Below, in pieces: positions 23,347-35,124 of a DNA stretch of 64,000 bases; position 1 is the stretch's first letter; every line of letters begins with the position of its first letter. The notes beneath the pieces were generated by a model. It did not search any database. It worked only from the letters and a program-made list of their open reading frames with translations, and was not told where the DNA came from. This DNA is from Ascaphus truei (lineage: Eukaryota > Chordata > Amphibia > Anura > Ascaphidae). The stretch lies in NCBI GenBank assembly GCA_036426205.1, contig WSYH01000041.1, positions 186,001-250,000 on the forward strand, in the 5' to 3' direction. The translations under genes and the position numbers were made by a program.

Positions 23347-23412
23347 AAGGAGGGGGATCAGTAGTCAGGACACTGCCTTTGAAGCTGGTGAACCCGATAC
23401 AGACCGGTCTAA

Positions 23413-24056
23413 GACATTTGGTCGTGCCCATTTTGCCGCGACCAAATCTCAGGCGGCGTTTAACCGTTACTCACCTCCCTGCGGCAACTTCGACGCCAAG
23501 GTAAAACCCTAATCTTATGCCTTAATCTAAAAAAACCCTGATCCTAATGCTACCTTCTATCCTAAAAGCCTTAGCACTTTATCCTAATCCCCTACCCTAA
23601 AAACCTAACCATTTACCCTAATCCCCCTACCCTAAAAACCTAACCATTTACCCTATCTCCTACCCTAAAAACCATTTCCTTACCCTAATCCCCTACCCTA
23701 AAAACCTAACCCCTTAACCTAATACCCTACCCTAAACACCTAACCCCTTACCCTAATCCCCTACCCTAAAAACCTAACCCCTTACCCTAATCCCCTACCC
23801 TAAAAACCTAACCCCTTACCCTAATCCCCTACCCTAAAAACCTAACCCTTTACCCAAATCCCCTACCCTAAAAACCTAACCCCTTACCCAAATCCCCCTA
23901 TCCTTAACCCCTACCCTAACAGCTAAATTAACCCATGTATTAATTTACCTTGTCGAAGCAGCCAGTGGCGAAGCATACAGCGGTGAAGCGACTGCGGCAA
24001 AGGGTCCTTCTGCGGCCGAATGCCGGCAGAGTCTTGGTCACGGCCAACCAAATGTC
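23413..24056. mobile_element. Foldback element carrying a telomere-like minisatellite
   Basis: Ends are GACATTTGGTCGTGCC (left) and, on the reverse complement of the right end, GACATTTGGTTGGCCGTG. Both arms also contain GACCAA and CTTCGAC close to the minisatellite boundary, so the arms are roughly 90-120 bp. No transposase. A target duplication could not be fixed. Confidence 0.6.
23500..23930 (+). repeat. Telomere-like minisatellite, 34 bp unit
   Basis: About ten units built from CCCCTACCCTAAAAACCTAA, then CCCCTTACCCTAAT. CCCTAA matches the vertebrate telomere hexamer but is spaced irregularly. The most regular units lie at 23740-23850. It is enclosed by inverted arms, so it is cargo of an element and not a chromosome end. 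Confidence 0.9.
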
Positions 24057-24240
24057 CCATTCCCGTACGGACCCCAGTCTCAGCTCTCCTTGTGACATAA
24101 GTAATTTCTCTGTACCTCAAGAACCAAAAATGAGATTGAAGGCTCTTTGGATCAGGGGCACCTGATAAATCTATAAAAAGTGATGTGCACATTGTCAGCA
24201 CTATATAAAAAAATATTGTTATCATTATAGTTAGTAACGC

Positions 24241-25254
24241 ATGGGTGGCTAACAAAGAGTACACAAGCGCATTTAGGGGCACATTTTGAAATCTATCCCA
24301 CCGACACCCCAGTTTCCTTCTTCCCTGGACTAATGCAGAATAAGGGGGTGCCTTCTTCATGCACTGAGCACATATATCTGTATATTTGGAGTGCCAGTGA
24401 CAGTAACGGGCAGTAAGGAAAACGGAATCATGCAACACTATTGGTAGCAAGCACGGCGAATAGACAATAAAAGGACAGATTATTCCACCCATCATTACTC
24501 CCTGACGAAATAGCCACAAGCTGAGGAACTCCGTCTGCTGGGGAAGGGAGGCACAGTAGCCGGCGGTGCACTAAAACCAGCTTTAGGAGGCGGTCCCACA
24601 GTTCTGGTTCATGCTCTTATTGCGTTGATGTAATCACACCACACAAACATTTTTGTAAGTGGATTTTTATTGGATTTTATTCTCACCTGTTTGTTAAATT
24701 TATCTGCACTATCAAAGGATGTTTCTGTGCTTCAGTGTCCTAGATAAATCTAATAATATCTATCATAGCCACAGGTATTCTCAAAGTATATACAGTACAC
24801 AGGGAATGCTATAGTCTGTGATTTGTAAGCGCAGTTGTAGAATTTTGTGCCCCTGAAATGTATTTTTGTAGTACAATCAATAGAATTGATCAATTGTGAA
24901 GGTGATTTAAGAAACCTACTGTATATACAATTTCCTTTTCTGGTCTGCGGTTTAGTTTACATAGGACAGAATCTCATCCGGGATAAGCACAACAGAACCA
25001 CACTGCTTCCTCTCAATATTGTTTCTCAACATAAATGATTCCAGCTGAATGGATCAGGATTAGGATTACTGGGCAGAACACTGCCTGTCTGAGCCTGGTT
25101 TAGCACCTAGTGGCCAATCTCCTTGTGGCTCTTCAAAAAAAAACAACACAGTCTCAAAAGTGTGAAAAAGAGAAAATGTTCCTACTTTTATTTATAAATA
25201 AATGTAGAGTACCAGAACTTTTTATTTAAAAACCTACCTTTTATCAAGGCTGAA
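24241..25254. other. Intergenic stretch
   Basis: No gene or delimited element recognised. Confidence 0.4.
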
Positions 25255-25370
25255 GGTGGTAGTTTATTGGTAAGAAAACTGCCTTTGAAGTGGGTGATTC
25301 CGTTTTGTATCCCAGGGCTAATTCTTCTGGTGACCATGTGTCACTTTGTTTCTACGTGAATTAGGCATCA
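25255..25370 (+). repeat. tRNA-derived SINE head, diverged
   Basis: GTAGTTTATTGGTAAGAAAA, then CTGCCTTTGAAGTGGGTGA, then a B-box-like region near 25296-25310. Same family as the head at 23350. Confidence 0.45.
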
Positions 25371-26830
25371 AAAGTCTCTTTGGGGGAGGGATACACTCTG
25401 CTTGCAACAGTCTATGTACAGTTCAGTGTACACTGTAAGCATTATAAGAACAGTATTAATATTAGCTGGGGAGTGACACATGTTTGCTTCTCTCTACATT
25501 TTGCACTGCAGATGGCAGCAATGATACCTTTGTTACATTTGTGTATCTCGTGCTATTTTTGGCTCCGTAGACTCTCTGGTTCCCAAGATACTTATCAATA
25601 AAAGTATCAGTGTTTCAGCCTCCTTCAGAGGAAACAAAATGGCAGATTAAATCTCCTGCATCGCAGGCCAAGAGTCAGCCTATTGGCTCCAGGTGACGCG
25701 GGCCTGATCATGTAATTATTAGGAAACCGGTACCTTTGCAGGTAAATATTGCAGAACGGGAGGGTCCCCGGAGCTGAAGATAGCACGGTTCAGCTCCAAG
25801 GATCCACTGGTTTCCAACCTGTAAAAAAAAAAAATGGGGTAGGGCAAAGGGGTAGGATTGCTGCTTTAAGGGCATATGTCAGTAGAGCTGAAGATATTCA
25901 GCATCCCTAAGCAATTAGTCTATTTTTCTCACTTGAGAATTCGTTCTCGTTGAATCCACTTCCTAATGTAAGTAACGAAATCGCAAGTGAAATTAAATTA
26001 GACATATTGCAGGTACCAAGTGCATTTGCTCATACAGACATATTAGTTTTCTAAGTTCTCACCTCTGAATCAGTTTTTATAATTCAGTGTTATCACATCA
26101 GACACTGAAAGTCCTCTATGCTGCAACACTAAGATACCTTATTATCTCACTCCACAGAGGTGCTTCATGCATAGAACATGGTAACCTCAGGCAGGCTTAT
26201 ATTAGTTCTTCCCATGCATGCAGACTTTGCTTTTTTGGCCGCCATTCCGGAGACAGTTAGTCCTGGTACATCTGTATCTGTATGTACGTACGAATATATG
26301 TATATGTAGCCTAAATGCAGGTGACTTTAGTGTCAGTACTGCTACTATTCAGGAGTCAGGTCCAGTTGTGATGCAGTATGACTGTACTCCAACTCCACCT
26401 ATTTAGGGCTTATTTAAGAACTGGTTAAACACAACAGGTTTCATCTGGGCGGTCAGTGCCAGTTCTAGCAGTCCATGGGCACGGACGGTACTTAGGGTGC
26501 TTAGGATGATTTCCCAGGATGTGATGCTGTCTACCTGAGCGTTAAATTCCAGAGGGCTCGGGTGCTGGCGGTCCCAGTGTTTGTTGCTCATGAGCTTCCT
26601 AGAACCCCTATAGTCAATGGCTCTGCAAGGTGGGTATCTCGCTGCCTAACTGCCTTAAGGTACTTCCGCTCAGGTGCTCCTAGCTCCCAGTTTGTCTTCT
26701 TAGTTGTTCCTAAAGACACCCGACACTGTCACTGCAATTTATAACCTGCCTAACAGCCACTCCTCACAGGCATAGTTATTTCCATGGCTTGAATAGTTAA
26801 TCCATTGGTTCTCCACTGGCTGGCCACATG
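25371..26830. other. Intergenic stretch
   Basis: A GAAGCAGG-type palindrome, diverged, at 25755-25813 (CCCCGGAGCTGAAGA to GGTTCAGCTCC). Otherwise nothing recognised. Confidence 0.4.
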
Positions 26831-26834
26831 TGTA

Positions 26835-28610
26835 TATAGCTCTGGTCCCCTTACCAGCGCAGGTCCCCAGCTATGGGACGCTTCCCCGCGCTCCCCCTGG
26901 CGTAAACGCAGGTGCCGCGGGGCTAGCTAGAGCGGTGCAGCAAGATTGCCAGCAGCAGGAGGCGCAGGGAGGCTCCAGCGGCTCTCCACTGGTTGGCTCC
27001 ACCATCTGGGCGGGCGCCGCCATGTTGGAGTTGACCGAGCGTGCACGAACGCTTGCGCAGGTGCGGACGAGTACAGCAGTCATCTTAGAGGTGGCAGAGC
27101 AAGCGCAGGAGAAGGTGGAAAGGCAGGAAGGCCCTCTAGAGGTTGCGCATGCGCAGGGAAGTGGCGCGGCGGTCATTAGGATAGCACAGGCACAGACAGG
27201 AAAAGGTATGCGGCCATTTAGAGAGGCGCCCATGTGGTCTCTATAGACAAGAACCTCCTTGGAAACTACACTTCCCAGGAGGCATAGCAGCAGGCAGTCA
27301 GATGTTTGAGCTTAGCCAATAGGGCTGAGGAATCCTATTAAGGGGAGGATCTAGTTAGGGATATTATCAGGTTTGCAGGAAGGAAGTCACTCAGGGTGAG
27401 GAAGCAGACAGGGGAGGAGGTAGGTGTGCAGGGCAGGGACCCATGCACTAGGCCAGAGTACCCTCCCTGTGCCCCAGATTGCACTGAGTCACCAGTGAGT
27501 TACTGCAGATAGGGACAAACCCCAGATAGGGAGGCTGCCACTTTAGCTGAGCAGGATAGCTAGTTGCAACAGTGTTGTTTGCAGTGCAGCCTGATCAGTT
27601 GGCTTTGGCTGTGTCAGGGAAAGGCCCCTCATAGAAAGAAGGGGGGTTGCTTTCTAAGTTACACAGTGTATGTAATATCACCAGTGCCAGTTGCATGTGG
27701 TGAACTACCAGAGTCTGGGATCAGACAGTATCTACAGCAAGAGATCTTCTGCATGCAGGGACTAGGGTGGAGGTATACCCCCAGGGCCCAGTTAGTCCCC
27801 TGAGACACTGTAGACAGAGGAATACTGTATGTTATAGGGACTGCCTTAAGACAGGGACACCTTCACCATACTCAGAGAGAGAGAGATGCTGCAGGACAGT
27901 GCCTGACTGTCAGTACAGCGTGTAGCTGGAAGAGTATATGACTCCATAGCAGAGACTGTTCTTAAAGGATCATCCAGCTGGGGATCCCTCCCCTGGGGAG
28001 TGAGACGGCAGATTCATCTCTGCCAGGAGCAGCACGTTGCGCCGTGGGATCACTGTGCAGAGTTGCTGATTGCCAAGGATTATCCTGATCAGGATCATGA
28101 TCAGGGAGGTAGTATATTAAGTGCACCACCAGGCCCCAACACAGGGAAGCACTATCCCTCACACTCACAATCACCTTATTGTTGTGGACACTCAAGGAAT
28201 AAGTGCCCAAGCACATTATTATCAAATGGACTGATGGTGATGTGATGATGGACATGTGGGCTGAGGGGATGGTATGCATTCAGGGTGATGCAATGTTATT
28301 CATATGATGTAATGATGTATTGATGTTATGCAAAGAGAGTTTCATTGAAGTTACCGTTCATGCTCAGTAAATACTGTTTATTCACATTGTGTGTATTTAC
28401 TGTATGGTTGTTCTGGTGAGGGCACACTCCCACCACGTTGGGGTCCCTCATTAGTGGAGGCGCTGCACCGAGTGTAGGTATATACCCCAGGTTCCCCGTG
28501 GCGGAAGCCCAGCCCTCCTGGTTGCCAAACAGGTACAGCACCACACTGATAAGTAGTCAGATACACCTACCCACGCCAATCTCACTTAGGGTGGGGGTAA
28601 GAGGGCTACA
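26835..28610 (+). mobile_element. Long solo LTR, about 1.78 kb, 4 bp target duplication
   Basis: Starts TATAGCTCTGG and ends GAGGGCTACA. TGTA flanks both sides (26831-26834 and 28611-28614). The first 500 bp are CpG-rich and align in layout with the minus-strand LTR at 1-761, including the ACTACACTTCCCAG phrase and a CCAATAGG box. The 3' end shares CTCACTTAGGGTGGGGG with the LTR at 11497-12178. The 138-codon frame at 26830-27246 lies in the CpG-rich promoter-like part and is not considered a gene. An alternative start at 27830 is listed under rejected items. Confidence 0.6.
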
Positions 28611-28614
28611 TGTA

Positions 28615-29720
28615 TATTGTTAGCCTTATGTAAATATACAGAACACATTACAAAACAGAGTAATTATAATACAATGAGTGCAACAACCATAAAAGCAAAC
28701 ACTAGGGAAAAGGAACGCCAGCCCAGTTTAAAGTTTAAAAACAAAGTAGTATGTTGGGAGACCGGCAGAGAAAGTAGATGAATGGTTAAGTGCAGTAGAT
28801 GGCTGTGCCTGGTCAATAATACCGGTATGTACGTTTGCAAGTGTGGGGAGAACTGGTAATGAACCCAGGATATTGAAATGCTTCATTCCGAAGATGTGTT
28901 TTTATATTTACCTTGAAGGTGGGGAGAAAAGGTGCTTGGCAGATACTGGAGGTAGTGATGTTCTACAGGTAGAGGCAAAAGGATTTTAGGGGAGAGAGAA
29001 CAGCAGCAGTGAAAGGGGTGGAAAGGAGACCACCATGAACAAAGTGCAGGCAATGAGAAATCAAAGCCAAAATATACGAGGGGAAGATGAGTGTACAGCT
29101 TTGAAGGTGAGTGGAAGAACTTTGTAGGTGACACAGAATTTGAGTGGAAGCCAGGAGAGGATTTAAGGAGGAGATGAACAGACATTGTTCTGAAATAATT
29201 CATTTCAGCTCTAGCATCCTAACATTGATTTAATCTCTTTCCCCCACTGAATTATCCTGAGTGTTCATTTATACAGATGTACAGGTACTTTACCAGTTAT
29301 GCTAAAATATGAATGTTACAACGGAAAAAAAAACCACATAGGAAGCTATCTTATGGGGTTGCCTTCAGAGAAAATGCATTTTGTGTGTATTTTTTTTATC
29401 ACAGCACCTTAGTTATAGGAAACTATGGGCCAATGTGGACTCATTGATTTATCAATAAAACCTGTAGCCAAATCACATGGTCATTATTAGATTGATTCAT
29501 ATAGGCCATGTTTCTCATTAGCACCAGAAAATTGTATTAATCAAGCCATGTTATGCAACATTCACTACCACTATGTTCTTCAAGGCTTTTAAGATTAGGC
29601 CTATCATTCATTTTCTTTTTAACATTCCTTATTTTAGTCTGCTTTAATACAGTAAATTGTAAGGATTGGATTTTTAGAATTGTTCTGAAAAATATAACAA
29701 GGGGAAATGGAAAAAAGAAA
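28615..29720. other. Intergenic stretch
   Basis: A purine-rich block at 28910-29190 has an open minus-strand frame of 106 codons with no family signature. Nothing else recognised. Confidence 0.35.
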
Positions 29721-29734
29721 AACATCTTGATTGC

Positions 29735-29957
29735 AGATCAATGTCAGTTGTGTGCGACCTTGGGCAAATCACGATGCATATAAATAGGCAATATGCAATC
29801 AATCTTGTGTATCAAATAATATCCATATTGGAATCACACAGTGAGCACTCACAGAAACTCAAGGGAAAATACCTGGGTTCACAGCTGGATTGTAGTTGCA
29901 AGAACAGAAGAAAGTTAGCACTTTTTTTGAAATGTGAAGAATATTTACTGAAAACTG
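29735..29957 (+). repeat. SINE-like remnant
   Basis: GTGTGCGACCTTGGGCAAATCACG near 29750-29773 is a phrase common in tRNA-derived SINE bodies. The copy is incomplete. Confidence 0.35.
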
Positions 29958-29995
29958 GATCAACGTTTCGGTCCCCATTGGGCCTTTGTCAAATT
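29958..29995 (-). ncRNA. Decayed hammerhead-like motif
   Basis: The minus strand reads TTGACAA plus an A, GGCC CAATGGGG ACC, GAAACGTTGATCC. The GAAACGT element and a shortened stem II survive, but the CUGANGA box has two mutations and stem I does not pair. Likely inactive. Confidence 0.4.
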
Positions 29996-30349
29996 ATATA
30001 TATCATCATCTTACAGAGGCAAAACAAGCAGCACTATAAAATAAAAAATATTTTTTTGTTTTAATATGTGCAGCCTTTGATTACCTTTATTGAAAACTAA
30101 TTACCTAAGCTGCCGATCGTTTCATTATCCCTTGTTCGATAGCAAAATCCTGTTTCCCAGGATTAACTAAATGGCTGCCTTTCAGTTTCAATCAATTCTT
30201 CAGTCAGTGTAACTCAGCAGCTACAATGTATTCTTCTGTCACTAAGATAACATGATCTATTGTTACAGTTTTCAGCTCAAACTGCTGGGAATATTGGCAA
30301 ATATATATATATTTTTAAACACACGTGTAGGATATTGCTTGGATTGCTC
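29996..30349. other. Intergenic stretch
   Basis: No gene or element recognised. Confidence 0.4.
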
Positions 30350-32280
30350 CTTTAAGCCTTGTCAATACACTTCTGGGTGATGGCTTTCCCAGTGATCTTT
30401 TAGGTTCTGTGATACAGTGGAAGGTGCCCTTGCAATATTATCTTGTTTCTTCCAAATGTGCCCCATCCTATCTTCATTCTATATGTTGATTTCATTTGAA
30501 AGGTTCCCAACCACTGATACTTGCTGCCCAAGGTAGACATAGTCTTCCACTAGTTCTATTCAATATATTTTGATCTTTGTAAAGTTTACATTTGTTAAAC
30601 ATCCCTTTGGTCTTACGGAGATTTATGTAGAGTCCCACTTTCTTCCTTGCTTCAGCGAGTTTTATGATTTGTTGCTGGAGGACTTCTGCACTTCTGGCAA
30701 CAACAACCAAAAAATGTCATATGCAAATTGTCAAGTATTCACAGTTGATTTTAATTCCTTTTTCTTCCCAATTCAATGTCTTGAACAATCCTTCAAGTGT
30801 TGCTGGGAAAAGCTTCGGTGGCTTCCGCTGGCATTCGCTTGCTCTCCTTATCTTGCTTGTATCTTTATGCAATCTAATGTTTGATGCTGTTTTCTCTTAA
30901 ATGTTCCTTATATTATCAATGTATGTTTCTTCAACAGTTTGTCTTCTTAGTGCATTTAAAACCGCAGAGGTGTAAACAGAATCAAATGCCATTTCGTAAT
31001 CTATCAAACCTTAGATAAGTGGTACAGATAGATGGTATTCCTTACTTCAGGAAATCACTTACTGTACAACTTGAATGTGGTCCATTGTTTTGAATCCACT
31101 GCAAAATCCCATTTATTCTCTAGGCTCGGCAAAGGTCACGGTCTGTTGCAGGTGATTAGTAAAAATCTTGTAAGTGATTGGAAGCAGATCGATTGGTCTG
31201 TAGTTCTTGATGTCTTCTTTGTCTCCTTTATTGTGGGTAAGCATAACTAGAGCATTGCTCCACTGTTCTAGAGTTTTCTGTTCTTCAAGCAGCCTGTAAA
31301 GAGGTTTTGAAGGCGTGTCTATACTTAATCCCTATCTTCTTTCAAGATTTCAGTTGTAATGTTATCTTTCCCGGGGTCCTTCCCATTTTTATGTATTTTA
31401 TTGCCATTGCCACTTCTGGAAGGATACCTCAATCCAACCATCCAATCATCATTGGTGGTTTCTTCTTGCTCTCCCTCTGCTGGATTGTGCTCTTTGCTAT
31501 TTGTGTTCATGTACAATTTCATGTAGAAGTCCTCACCTCTTTTTGAGCCATCATCTTGTTTGAGAGCTGGGATTTGTTCCTTCCCAATCGCTGCTTCATC
31601 TTGAAGCTTTTCTTCTTCACCATATCACAGGTACATTTTCTTACATCTTCAGTTATACGCCTGCGGATTGTCTTGGAGAGCTCTGCATATTCAATTCTTG
31701 TTCTTGTGTTTTAGGATTACTACATTTCTTGTAGTTAACTTAGTAACTGCTTTGTTTCATCTGATATTTTCCTGTCCTGATTTTTGTTAGCAATTCCTCC
31801 AGCTGTTTCTAAACATTCAACTGCAATCTTCATACGTTTTTTTTTTCTTGAGGTTCTTGATGTTGAGTGTTTTGACCTCTTTTTAATTAGTTTTCTTGTA
31901 TCCATCTTCACATTGAGATAATTTGCAACAAACCAATTGGTGATCACTGGGATACTGTATAGTAAATGTCATTCTTTATTCCTTTGGGCCCATTCCATGC
32001 CCATTTTCTATTTGGATTCTTCTTGAAGAATTAATTCATGATGTAGAAGATTTGACATTCTGCAAATTTACCAATCTGTCTCAGCGTTCAGGCCTCTTAC
32101 CACAACCGTACTTACCAACTGATGCTTCATCTTTCTAATGGGCACCAATCTGTGCATTAAAATCTCCCATAATGATCTTGAGGTAAGAATTTCCTTTGCT
32201 GTTAAATTGGTTCAATTTAATGGTAGAAGTCTTCCACTTCCTTGTCTGTGTGACTTCATGTTGGGGCATACACTTGACTT
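30350..32280 (-). mobile_element. Decayed RTE-like LINE, minus strand
   Basis: Fragments of a non-LTR retrotransposon appear in order on the minus strand. Near 32195-32140 an apurinic endonuclease motif reads IIMGDFNAQIGA. Near 31990 there is NRKWAWNGP-like text. Near 31400-31330 the RT entry reads GKDPGKDNITTEILK. Near 30690-30620 there is RT domain text, VVVARSAEVLQQQIIKLAEA followed by KVGLYINLRKTK. Near 30540-30490 there is YLGQQVSVVGN, and near 30460 a C-terminal MGHIWKKQDNIARA. Order and motifs fit the RTE/BovB group. Stops and frameshifts break every part. The 5' end appears truncated near 32280. Confidence 0.7.
30492..32200 (-). pseudogene. LINE endonuclease-reverse transcriptase pseudogene
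   Basis: The coding remnant of the LINE described for 30350-32280. The order endonuclease, RT, C-terminal segment is conserved, but no frame longer than about 75 codons survives. The catalytic YADD region of RT should lie just upstream of VVVARSAEVL on the minus strand (about 30710-30730), where I read only a degenerate form. Confidence 0.65.
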
Positions 32281-33144
32281 ATATACATATGTGTATATAC
32301 ACATGCACACTGTAAGCGATGGTTGTAGGACTTTAGAGTTAATACAAAGCATATATCTTGAATGCCCAGAATGTTATGTAAAATAATAGTGATATTCATT
32401 GGAAATCTCTTCAAGATCTCCTTTACTTCCTAGGCATTTGCATCTGTTTTTATAAAAGGTCAGATACATACTATAGATTGAGTTTATTATTTTTATGCAG
32501 TTCTGTACATGAACATGCTTTAGCAGGAGAATGTTTGGTATAGTTGTTAATGTGCTACCTTTGAAGCCCACACAGACATAGCCATATAGATAGATATATT
32601 TTAATCTTATAGATCTTGCGCAGACTTGTTCCTGTGCGTGAGTTTACACATTTTCAATAACACTTATGTTTCTCTGTTCTCCTCTTTAAGCCCTTTGTGT
32701 GCCGGAAAGTGCACAGCACAAAAGGGGAGCCGTCTAATGGCTCTTATGTGCCTCCTGACATTGAAAACAGAACAGTAAGTCCTCCTCTTGTGTTCTGATC
32801 GTAATCTCCGATCTGAGGTCACGCTCTCCCCTAGAAACAAACAAAACATCCATGACAATGGGGCAACTTCATAAAGCCACCAGAGTGCCACCTAATATGA
32901 CTTTGGCCCAATGTCATTGGATACTCAAATAGTTACGTCTGCCATACACACCAGAGAGTCAAAATTCTGCTTCCTGGATTCCTCCCCAGCAGCGGCTACA
33001 CAAATACCTCTGAGTGATACGGGAAGTTTGACCACAAATCCAAATCAAATACTCATATAGTGAATAAATGTGTTAAAAATACAAATAAATATCATCAAGA
33101 GGAGATGCAGCTGGCGTGAGGAGTTTCACAACACCTCAAAAGGA
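32281..33144. other. Intergenic stretch
   Basis: A SINE-head-like phrase (TGTGCTACCTTTGAAGCCC) near 32550. Otherwise nothing recognised. Confidence 0.4.
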
Positions 33145-33267
33145 TGTCACAAAAAACATACAAAGCGCAAGAACTCCACTCAGATGTGGTGTGATGTTGA
33201 TTCCTTGCCTGATCAACATCACACCACATCTGAGAGGAGTTGTTGCGCTTTGTGTGTTTTTGTGACA
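33145..33267. repeat. Strong inverted repeat, 56-57 bp arms, 10 bp loop
   Basis: Left arm 33145-33201 (TGTCACAAAAAACATAC ... GTGTGATGTTGAT) and right arm 33212-33267 (ATCAACATCACACCAC ... TTTTTGTGACA) are near-perfect reverse complements. It resembles the head-to-head 3' ends of the Penelope-like pairs in this window, but no hammerhead core is present. Confidence 0.8.
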
Positions 33268-34789
33268 AATACCTCTGATGCAGAAATGGTAAAGAACTTA
33301 AGCACACTAAATATAGACAGGATATTAATATGCACTGACCGTGGGATGATTTATTTTCGACATAGGATATATAATTTTCATGATCAAGAAAAATGAAAGG
33401 GCATTTTATTTCCTGACCTAAAATCTCAGTACGGTTCTTGGCATTGTTCAAAAGACTTCAGCTCTGCAAAGTCAGCATGAAAAGTGCTGCACTGCAACTT
33501 GTATCATTAAATTGCAGTTGGTAGCACACTTTTACTTTGAAACAGAGGACATTTTGAAAAAGCATTTGTGGACTTTGATGGATATAGCTTATTAGCACTG
33601 CCTGTGAACTCTTGTATAATGCCAGCCATAAAAACTCATTGGTAATTAGTAGGTGTGTATTCTGACCTGCAGAAGAACCACGTTCTAAAGTGTAACTTGC
33701 TAAACTTATTTTAATATAAAATAATCATACTGTGGGACACAAGGAACCGCAACAGAAAGAAGCTAGTTGTGGTCACTAGAAGGAGGTCTGGTTTTCGATC
33801 ACTTTTCTAGAGAGGCGATGGTTAGAGATTTCTCGCGGAAATCCACAAATCAGGTAAAATGTGCATCATTTTGGTTGCAAAAAATGACAAGCCTTGCTCA
33901 AAAGGTCAGGTTGGCATAAAAAATTAACGCACAGGGTCACTTGGCCCTTTCTTTACTGCCATTTTTAGCTAAATGGCAAAATTCGATCAAAACGCTGAAA
34001 AATAATGAGCAATGTGAACTTTTGCCACAAAGCAAAGTTTTAAGAGAAAACGGGAAGACAATTGTGAAGCAAATTTGAAGACATTCACACAGCTCTAGTT
34101 CTTGGGTGGTGTTAAAAACATTAGATTACAAGCTTTGTATACACAAGATTAGCGAACCCCCACTTACTGTACACTAAAATAAATTGAAAGCAGCATGTAA
34201 TCGACAAGATTTGAATTCCAGGCTATTCTGATGCGATGTCTAAAAGCATCAGGTCAGGCCGAAAACCCATTTGGGACACACTCTTTCAGGGCTAATGTGA
34301 CAAGAGGAAACAGTCTCACCGCTTTATCCAGCCAGCTGCAGAATAAATATAATTCTCTTGTCTTTTCAGAGGAAAGGAATGCAGCCACTTTGATGCCAAA
34401 ATGGCAAACCAATTTAAACGGGATATTGTAGCATCTATGCTAAAATGTGTTGGTAGTGTTATAAAAATCCTGACATTTCTTTCTTTTCTTTCTAATGCTT
34501 TATGATTTACTTGGAGACAGACAGCACTTCCCAACTAATGTATTGGTTGATTACCTTGTGTTGAATATCTAGCTTCTCTGCTGGGCACGGAATCATTCTT
34601 ATGGAAAATGCTTATTAGAAAAATATTTGAGGTGAATTAACTTAAAGTGACATCTCTAATGGGTCATGTAATGGGGTTGCTTTTTTAAGCTTGCTGGATG
34701 TTTTGGGATCAATGGGTGACTTCGCTACTGGAATGCTAATTAAGGTTAAATGCAGTTGTTTCCCAGTTGCTTAAATTAAATCGACTATT
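33268..34789. other. Intergenic stretch
   Basis: No gene or element recognised. Confidence 0.4.
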
Positions 34790-34791
34790 TA

Positions 34792-35122
34792 CAGGCATAA
34801 CCCGCATTAACTTACGCAATGGGACCGGAGCATGTATGTAAAGCGAAAATGTACTTAAAGTGAAGCACTACCTTTTCCCACTTATCGATGCATGTACTGT
34901 ACTGCAATCATTATATACGTGCATAACTGATGTAAATAACGCATTTGTAACAGGCTCTATAGTCTCCCCACTTGCGCACAGCTTCGGTACAGGTAGGGAG
35001 CCGGTATTGCTGTTCAGGACGTGATGACAGGCGCATGCGTGAGCTGCCGTTTGCCTATTGGGCGATATGTACTTACTCGCGAGTGTACTTAAAGTGAGTG
35101 TCCTTAAAGCGGGGTATGCCTG
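34792..35122. mobile_element. TA-flanked MITE, CAGGCATACCCC family, copy 1
   Basis: Ends are CAGGCATAACCCGC and the reverse complement of GCGGGGTATGCCTG, flanked by TA on both sides (34790-34791 and 35123-35124). The second copy at 47443-47774 is about 95% similar by eye. TA duplication and short TIRs suggest mobilisation by a Tc1/mariner-type transposase. The shared minus-strand open frame (about 100 codons) seen in both copies lacks a known domain and probably reflects sequence similarity, not coding. Confidence 0.75.
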
Positions 35123-35124
35123 TA

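Larger units (their letters stand above)
23347..24240 (+). repeat. tRNA-derived SINE interrupted by a foldback element
   Basis: The head (23350-23412) has a tRNA-like phrase, CACTGCCTTTGAAGCTGG and then GTGAACCCGATACAGACC, matching the SINE heads at 25255 and 32545. The SINE body appears to resume after 24056 with CCAGTCTCAGCTCCTTGTGA-like sequence and a tail, CAGCACTATATAAAAA, near 24198-24215. The 644 bp between is the foldback element. Confidence 0.5.

Noticed and set aside
23350..23412. tRNA gene
   Set aside because: Has A- and B-box-like phrases but no cloverleaf that I can fold; matches other SINE heads in the window.
23500..23930. True telomere or chromosome-fusion site
   Set aside because: Units are irregular 34-mers, enclosed by inverted arms, and flanked by SINE sequence.
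26871..27246. 138- and 120-codon frames on opposite strands
   Set aside because: Mirror frames in the CpG-rich LTR promoter-like segment with no family match.
27826..28614. Alternative LTR start at 27830 (TGTTATAGGG, also preceded by TGTA)
   Set aside because: The CpG-rich segment upstream has an equivalent in the LTR at 1-761, and TATAGCTCTGG at 26835, also preceded by TGTA, matches the family start better.
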